Source: Gaeumannomyces sp. JS-464
Taxonomy: Eukaryota > Ascomycota > Sordariomycetes > Magnaporthales > Magnaporthaceae
DNA: 64,000 bases
Assembly (NCBI GenBank): GCA_002197995.1
Contig: NGZR01000001.1
Coordinates: forward strand, 15,333,501 to 15,397,500
Reading direction: 5' to 3'
Of the stretch, positions 57,960-64,000 are shown piece by piece (the first letter of the stretch is position 1; the number at the start of each line of letters is the position of its first letter). The notes under the pieces are model-generated. The model saw only the letters and a program-made list of their open reading frames with translations, searched no databases and was not told the DNA's origin. The translations under genes were made by a program, and so were the position numbers.

Positions 57960-60675
57960 ATGCCGCCGCAGAAGCAGACGGGGCCGCCCTTCAAGGAGGA
58001 CGAGCGGGTGTTCTGCTTCCACATGGACATGCTCTACGAGGCGCGGATCCTAGAGGTGCAGGCGGCCGAGGGCGGCGAGGGCTCCGCGGGCGGCTGGCAG
58101 TACAAGATCCACTACAAGGGCTGGAAGAACACATGGGACGACTGGGTGCCCCAGGACCGCGTGCGCAAGTTCAACGACGAGAACAAGGAGCTGGCCTCGC
58201 AGCTGCGCGAGCAGATGAAGTCGCAGCAGAAGGGCTCCAAGGCCGCCGCATCGGCGGGCGCCAAGAGGGCCGCCCGCGGCGCCGCCGGGGCCGCCGCCGC
58301 TAATGGAGGATCCGACTTCGGCTCCGTCCGCGGCAGCGAGGAGAGGACCGCCGCCGCCCACACCACGTCGAGCGGCAGGGGCCGAGGCGGGCGCGTGACT
58401 ACGATCTTGAGCAGGTGAGTTTTTGAGTTTTGGCCACGAAAAGGTGATGCTTGTTTGGTGTTGCCTTCTGGGTGGGCTTTTTTTCTCTCTTTCTCTTTCG
58501 GGTGATTGTTGTGTCTTTCTGCCCTATTTTTGCCTTTTGTTTCTTTTTATTCTTTGTGCTTTCTCCGTTGGCCGCCAGTGGTGCAAAAGACAAAGAACGC
58601 AGGGGGTAAAAGTCTCTGCAAACACCATACTTGCGGGTGGTAGATGCTGGGCATTCTCGACTGCGATCTGAGAGAGGAGTCAGGGCCGTGTGAGGCGCAA
58701 GTGAGGGAGCAAATATAGAGCTGCCCGCGGAAAACACTTCACACCCCTAGATTCCTCCAGCGTCTAGCCATTTTGTCAGTGACAAATGGGGACGTAATGG
58801 TAAGCTTTGCTGGTCTCACGCAGTTCGTGTGCAAATGGGAGATAGGCCCTGGGAATTCCGTATCCTCTTCGCTGTTGCCCCTCGCCAGCATTTGCACCCC
58901 TCTGGGTCGAAGTTTGTGCGTTGGTTTTGCACACCTTTCGACCCATCCCGAATCTCAGGGGACAACAGCTCGCACCCCCGGCAGACTCATCGGCAGGCGG
59001 TACCTTTCACTCCCCAAAGACCTCCCTCCTCCTACACCCTGACCACCCTCTCAACTTCTTCAACTCCCACAAATCCAAACCCGCAACTTTTGCGTATCCC
59101 GCACCTTCGATTTAGCTCTTCTTTCGCCCAAAACAACAAACCAACCCTCTTGCATTCTTCAAAAACCGCCCAACACAAACCTTCCACCACCAAGAAACCA
59201 TGCCTCCGAAACGGACGTGGGAAGAGGAGTTCATCGCCAAAGAGGCACGGTGCGCCAGGACTGCAACTGCTCGGAACCATCTCTCGAACCTCCCTCCGCC
59301 AGATCACAAATACGTCGACAAGGACCGGTTTCTTTGGGACCACGACTCCCGCTTCTACAGCAGCCCTCAGCGCCAGCGGCGCAAGGGACGCCACCCCAAG
59401 TTGGCTGGAAAGAAGGAGTCGGGCAACTTCACGGACCGGCTCGAGGCCTACTGGGAGGATGTGCCCCATCACCTCCATGTGCCCCTCGCGGGACTTGCGC
59501 GACCCGATCACCTTTTCAGGAGGATCAAGAAGCTCAACCGTCGTCTTTTCGCCCCTCTGGAAGCCCTGCCTGCTCCCGCAGAGGCTGACGAGTTCAAGCT
59601 GGCGCCCGAAACGCTCCAGATTCGGGGGCAGCTCCCTTCTCCCCCGCCCCACCCAGACGACCACCACCATAGCCCGGTAGCCACACCGGAGAAAGAAATC
59701 CAGATTCAACCCCTTGAGCGGTTCTCCAGCGGGTACCTATCTCCGAACATGCGGCACGCAGAGTCGCCCTCTAACGTCGTGTTTTTCTATGTCAATGTTT
59801 TTGCGCCTCTTTTATGCTTCTCTATTTTCCTACTTCTTTTTTCTTTCTTGGCGCATCATTTTTTCCTTATATACTTGCGCGTCCTTGTTCGGAGTTCTAA
59901 TCTGACATAATGGCTACCACGCAGGAGGAGACATTCCAGAACCGGCCATCCATCAAGCTGGTCATGCCCGACCACCTGAAGGCAATGCTGGTCGACGACT
60001 GGGAGAACATCACCAAAAACCAACAGCTCGTCCCCATTCCCCACCCGCACCCCTTCGACAAGATCGTCAAGGACTATGTCGAGTGGGAGCTCCCGCACCG
60101 CCCTGACGACTCGGCCGAGAAGGACCTCCTCGAGGAGACCATGTCTGGCCTGCGCGAGTACTTCAACAAGGCTCTTGGCCGCATCCTGTTGTACAAGTAA
60201 GTCCCTGCTCTTGTTTCCGCTGCCCCTCAATATCTTCGATTGCCTGACATGCAACTCCGGCGCGCAGGTTCGAGCGGACGCAGTACCTCGAGATTCGAGA
60301 GCAGTGGGAGTCTCCCTCCGAGGGTGGTCACAAGTGTGTCGCGGACACGTACGGCGCGGAGCACCTGCTTCGTCTGCTAGGTGAGTTGGCCTCGTTCCTC
60401 GTCATACCTGTCCAGGGCACACTCTCCCCCTACACCAAAGCACTCTTCTGCAACCGTCCGACGTTCTCGCTTTTTTTCCCCTTCTCGACTAACTCCCTCC
60501 AGTGAGCCTCCCCGAGCTCGTCGCGCAGACCAACATGGACCAGCAGTCCGTCAACCGCCTCCGCGAGGAGATCTCCAAGTTCACCAACTGGCTAGCCAAG
60601 AACTACGCCAAGTACTTCGTCAGCGAGTACGAAACACCCAGTCAGGACTACATCGAGAAGGCTCGTAGCAGCTAG
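57960..60675 (+). CDS. eaf3: EAF3/MRG15 chromodomain-MRG chromatin protein (4 exons, 1.5-kb first intron, one frameshift)
   Basis: Exons are 57960-58414, 59925-60196, 60268-60380 and 60503-60675, about 337 residues. Exon 1 encodes the chromo barrel domain (VFCFHMDMLYEARILEV, WQYKIHYKGWKNTWDDWVPQ, DRVRKFNDEN) and an Ala/Lys linker. The frame breaks near 58396 (CGCGTGACTACG). Correcting it gives RDYDLEQ directly at the GTGAGT donor, which joins EETFQNRPSIKLVMPDHLKA in exon 2. Exons 2-4 form the MRG domain (WESPSEGGHKCVADTYGAEH, LVSLPELVAQTNMDQQSVN, YFVSEYETPSQDYIEK). It reads H3K36 methylation as a subunit of NuA4 acetyltransferase and Rpd3S deacetylase. The intron at 58415-59924 is unusually long and contains another open frame. 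Confidence 0.9.
59200..59910 (+). CDS. Candidate nested gene of unknown function inside EAF3 intron 1
   Basis: 236 codons on the same strand as EAF3, with Kozak-like AACC before the ATG. The first about 185 residues look genuinely coding: MPPKRTWEEEFIAKEARCAR, PPPDHKYVDKDRFLWDHDSR, FTDRLEAYWEDVPHHLHVPL, ARPDHLFRRIKKLNRRLFAP. They are rich in charged and aromatic residues, with GC-ending codons. The final about 45 codons run through T-rich DNA and give a very hydrophobic tail (LLCFSIFLLLFSFLAHHFFL), which may be a real membrane anchor or unspliced intron sequence. I recognise no domain. The stop TAA (59908-59910) overlaps an in-frame ATG of the EAF3 MRG reading frame. It could be a nested gene, an insertion or an alternative EAF3 leader exon. 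Confidence 0.55.
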   Translation: MPPKRTWEEEFIAKEARCARTATARNHLSNLPPPDHKYVDKDRFLWDHDSRFYSSPQRQRRKGRHPKLAGKKESGNFTDRLEAYWEDVPHHLHVPLAGLARPDHLFRRIKKLNRRLFAPLEALPAPAEADEFKLAPETLQIRGQLPSPPPHPDDHHHSPVATPEKEIQIQPLERFSSGYLSPNMRHAESPSNVVFFYVNVFAPLLCFSIFLLLFSFLAHHFFLIYLRVLVRSSNLT

Positions 60676-61908
60676 GTGTGCCGACTTCGCCCGTTCTGCT
60701 AGGCATCGTACTTTCTTTCGCAGCCGCCTCCGGTATACCGCTTGCCACAAACATCTCGCTCAGAGATCTGCCCCTTTGGAGGCTACGGGGTGCTTGACGC
60801 CTCCATCCATCTTGGCTCCGATACCCAGATTAGCGGAGGAATCGAGGACTGCCCGTCAACATGGGTGTCCTTCCGACTATCTCCCCGGCCGCTTATCGAC
60901 GCTGGCTACCCGGCATCCCATGGCCATCAGCGACACCCATCACACACGTCCACACACAAAGTCAACCAATCACCCAGGCCTCTACCGCTTGCGTACCGCC
61001 GTTCCAAGTCGTTTGGGTATCTCGGCCGAGACTCATTTCCTTTCTGGGATTCGGACCTCTCTTTCCTCTCGTGGGACTGTCTAGCGGAGAACTCTAGTGG
61101 GGCTGTTTAGCGGAGGCGCATCTTTGAGGACTTGGCTGGCGACACCTAACCTTGATTCACTCCCCCTTCTCAAAACTTTCATCCTCCACTGTATCTTATC
61201 TTCCACATATGCTCGTTTCCCCCTCTTTTGGCATCTTCTTTTACGCCTTCTTTCATAAAACGCATGGCGCATGGGAGGCATGGTTGATCACTAGGGAAGA
61301 CAGGGACACAAACAGAATTTAGTACCGTCGATAAGGGTTTCAGTTTACTTTTGGGTCTTTGATACTCGTCCTCGGGCTTTAACATGAACAAGTGAACACG
61401 GAACTACCCCCAACCGTGGGTGATTTCTCCCCCAGCATCCAAGATCAACAGATGAACACGTTGAAGAGTGGTGGGGTATATACCGCGCACCTATGCGCAA
61501 TTGTTGTACAGAAGGTGTGGCCAAAGGCACGGGCGAGTCAAGGAGGTGGTGTGTATGATCTCTGCCCGATGCCGTCCACTGATCATTGATTCTCGCCCAT
61601 GCTCATCGCAGAACGCAACACCATCAGGGCGATGCCAGCTTTGTTCGATGGCAAAACCAATCCCCGCGCACGATCCGAAATCAGGAAACTATGTGTTTGC
61701 CACCGCTGCAGTTTCACCCTTTTTGTGACATCCCGTGGGTTGTGTTCCTGCGGTGATCACCCAAGCCAATGCAGTCTGCTCCTAAAGCACATCCCCAAAC
61801 GCCGGGTCCCAATCTCTCGCCGGAGCCTCTTCCATCGCTCCTCTTCCCCAGACCAAAAAGGAGAAGGTCGTCCCCGCACGAAAACGTCCACCCCTCCCTA
61901 AATCAAAA
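60676..61908. other. Convergent intergenic region
   Basis: About 1.2 kb between EAF3 and the uL30m gene. Only short, unrecognisable open frames are seen. Confidence 0.5.
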
Positions 61909-62169
61909 TCACCTCGGGACGGCCCTCTCGACGACATAGCCCGGGTCCGGCGTCCTCTCGGCCTTGAGCTGCGCCTTTGTCTTGGCGGCCGCCACCTCGT
62001 CGACGCGGACGAGCTCCTTGACCTTCATGATCATGCCCGCCACCTGCGCGCTGACGGGGTGGAACACGGTCGAGCCGCGCCGCCGCAGGCCCAGCGCCAT
62101 CAGCACGCCCCGCGTCCGCTGCGGGAGCCCGATGGCGCTGCGGTGGAGCCGGATCGCGAAGTAGGCCAT
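61909..62169 (-). CDS. mrpl33: Mitochondrial large-subunit ribosomal protein uL30m
   Basis: 86 residues, intronless, start 62169. [20 protein letters not shown], then [20 protein letters not shown], then [17 protein letters not shown] form the short L30 fold of bacterial and mitochondrial type (IRL.RS.IG.P...R..L..LGL). It binds 5S-like/23S-type rRNA regions in the mitoribosome. The frame stays open upstream to 62712, but that part is in the 5' UTR and lacks conservation, so the internal ATG is chosen because it matches the family start. The C-terminal tail [16 protein letters not shown] is slightly longer than in bacterial L30, as usual in fungi. Confidence 0.88.
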   Translation of the reverse strand: MAYFAIRLHRSAIGLPQRTRGVLMALGLRRRGSTVFHPVSAQVAGMIMKVKELVRVDEVAAAKTKAQLKAERTPDPGYVVERAVPR

Positions 62170-63324
62170 TTTTTTTCTTCTCTTCTTTGCTGTCTTATGG
62201 GTGTCCGACACCTCCCTCTCCAAGTCCTCCCGGTTCCGCTCCCAGTGAGGGCAGAGTATAGGTCCACGTAGCGGCGGCGGCTTTTCCCGACGGGAAGCGG
62301 CAGCGTCGTCGGCGTCTCGGGCCCGATTCTCGAGAGAGAAGCCGGGGCGGCTGTGACCGGCTCGTCGTTTCGTCTGCGTAACCGCCGACGAGAGGGAGAC
62401 GGCCGCTGGTTGATACGCCGCTAGGTCAACGTCGGCTCGTTCGATCGGCCAGAGGAGACTAGAAGTGTGGCGCGCGATGACAATTTCCTTGGCGGCGCCT
62501 TTGCCCCGCGTCGTAGGATTATACAGGGCCTGGTTGAGCTTTTCGGACTCTTGAGGGGCTGGAAAAAGAGCGGCGATGTTAGGTGCTCGTGCGGGGCGCA
62601 AATTGCTAGAGACGACGTGAGGTCCGACATCAGAATCCAAGCCGCAGAGCTCTGCCAAAAATTCCACCCCTGTCCGACCCGGCTCATTGGCGAGTGATGG
62701 TGGTCCGTGCACAAATCATACTTTTGGCCCTTTTGAGGGGTCCCTCCTCTGACCTTCTGACACCGACTCCGGCCTCCCTCCGACTCCGACTCTCCTCCGA
62801 CAATTTCCCCGATCTTGGACCGGCCTTTCTTTAGCCTCTTTTATATGTGTGTGGTGCAAGGAATATCTTGTGCACCATTTCGAAAAATCCCGGTATCACA
62901 TCGGGACATCCCCCTGCTCCAATTGTGCGCCGCTCAGTGTTGGATAAGCTCCGATCACGGACTCCCATTTTGTAGGCGCAAACCAAAGGGGTTGCATGGC
63001 ACGCGACCACCGCTGCAAAAACATGCCAATATCATCATCACTATGCGACACCGGCTCTCCATGCATGCATTTCAAACGGTGGACAAAATTAACGGAAATT
63101 TCACTTTCGATTAAGAATTGGCTATAGAAGCATAGTTCGTACACCCTCTAGCCTTCTCTGCTCCCCGCGCCATGGTAATATCCCATGTCCCATACTCCCC
63201 GGCGGATACCACAATGTGCCGGACTCGCCTAGATTTATATTTCATTGACCGTAGAATAATCTCGTCGTAACACTCCCGAGTTGCCCCGGGGGAAAAAGTA
63301 ATCCCCACCCGTCTTCCTCCTCCC
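62170..63324. other. Intergenic: uL30m upstream region and acl1 3' flank
   Basis: About 1.15 kb, no recognisable gene. Confidence 0.5.
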
Positions 63325-64000
63325 TTACATCTGGACCTCGACACGTCCCTCAGCGCCTGGCTGGCCCTGGTTGAGGGTGGGCAGGAGGTAGGTGATGTCG
63401 TCCCACGGGTGGCGGTAGAGACCAGTGCGCAGCCTCTTCTGGTCGAGGTAGTGCGCAATCAGACCAATGCTGCGACCCAGCACGAACAGGCCGTTCAGGA
63501 CACCCATCTTCAGGTAGTCCTCAGCCTCCTCGGCGCTGAAGGCACCGCAGTTGCGGAGCAGATCCACAAAGCAGACGGCGATACAGCCGTCAACGTTGAG
63601 GATCAGGTTGTCCTTCTTGGAGGTGGTAACAGTCTCCACGGCAAGAGCGTAATCCAGAAGCTTGTGGCTGGGGAACTTGGCCAGGACGTACTCCTTAACC
63701 AGCTCTACACGGAGATCGGGGTTGTTGCGCGACTTGACGCGGTGGCCGATCCCGGGAATGAGCTTGTTCTGCTTGCGCATCGTGTCGACAAACTCACGTG
63801 GGCTCAGGCCCTTGTCGTTGGCCTTGGTGAACTCCTCGGCAGCGCCGTCGAGGGCACCACCGAAACGGGAGCCGATCGTCAGGAGACCAGACACGAGCGC
63901 GCTGATAAGATCCTTGCCCGCACGAGTGGTGATGATCGTGTTCATGGCACCAGAGACAGCCGGACCGTGGTCGGCCGTGAGCATGAGCACCATCTCAAGG
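63325..64000 (-). CDS. acl1: ATP-citrate lyase subunit 1, C-terminal part, cut by the right window edge
   Basis: 225 codons ending at stop 63325; the frame continues beyond base 64000, so the start is outside the window. The sequence is the citrate-synthase-like domain: [59 protein letters not shown] (His in GIGHRV is the catalytic type), [19 protein letters not shown], and the Sordariomycete-type end [13 protein letters not shown]. In filamentous ascomycetes the lyase is made of two subunits, Acl1 and Acl2, usually encoded by neighbouring genes; Acl2 would be expected to the right of this window. The enzyme makes cytosolic acetyl-CoA and oxaloacetate from citrate. The frame is intact here. 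Confidence 0.95.
   Translation of the reverse strand, partial: LEMVLMLTADHGPAVSGAMNTIITTRAGKDLISALVSGLLTIGSRFGGALDGAAEEFTKANDKGLSPREFVDTMRKQNKLIPGIGHRVKSRNNPDLRVELVKEYVLAKFPSHKLLDYALAVETVTTSKKDNLILNVDGCIAVCFVDLLRNCGAFSAEEAEDYLKMGVLNGLFVLGRSIGLIAHYLDQKRLRTGLYRHPWDDITYLLPTLNQGQPGAEGRVEVQM

Overview
The window is nuclear DNA of a filamentous ascomycete (Pezizomycotina, most likely Sordariomycetes). Coding sequence is GC-rich. Introns are short (about 58-216 bp), with GTRNGT-type donors and CTAAC/CTGAC branch points. The gene set (split ATP-citrate lyase subunit 1, CBM1-tailed GH11 xylanase, 2EXR protein, Zn2Cys6 regulator, EAF3, Cnl2/Nkp2) is typical of that group. I recognise no rRNA, tRNA, CRISPR array or intact transposon.

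Layout, left to right. 0-8 kb: a Hel2/ZNF598-type ribosome-quality-control E3 ligase cut by the left edge (-), a SWIB/DEK-C UAF30-like transcription factor (-), and a protein resembling a domesticated retrotransposon Gag (+). 9-16 kb: a secreted GH11 xylanase with CBM1 (+), a bZIP factor (-) and an aldehyde dehydrogenase (+) that diverge from each other. 15.5-20.7 kb has no recognisable gene. 20-30 kb: a PTR2 peptide transporter (+), a large multi-pass membrane protein (-), mitochondrial NAD-isocitrate dehydrogenase subunit 1 (-) and a divergent NAD(P)-binding reductase-like gene (+). 30-40 kb: a tandem pair of ankyrin-type genes (-), a 2EXR protein (+) and a modular secreted cell-wall protein (-). 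39.7-48.4 kb is gene-poor, carries diverged copies of a dispersed repeat and contains one Zn2Cys6 regulator (+). 48-64 kb is dense housekeeping: cobalamin-independent methionine synthase (-), kinetochore CENP-Q/Fta7 (-), an ER thioredoxin-fold-like membrane protein (+), kinetochore Cnl2/Nkp2 (-), the chromodomain/MRG protein EAF3 (+), mitochondrial ribosomal protein uL30m (-) and ATP-citrate lyase subunit 1 cut by the right edge (-).

Most genes act independently. Links supported by function are: two subunits of the constitutive centromere network (CENP-Q and Nkp2) within 5 kb; Idh1 and Acl1, which act on either side of citrate; and xylanase beside the bZIP and transporter genes, which is only positional.

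A dominant property of this sequence is that about 15 of 22 genes appear broken by one- or two-base indels, mostly in or near homopolymer or GC-rich runs. In nearly every case where it can be tested, one-base corrections restore both the conserved frame and a total exon length divisible by three. I read these as probable assembly errors rather than pseudogenes and note each one. The most unusual locus is EAF3: its first intron is about 1.5 kb and contains a 236-codon same-strand reading frame whose stop overlaps an in-frame ATG (TAATG) leading into the MRG domain.
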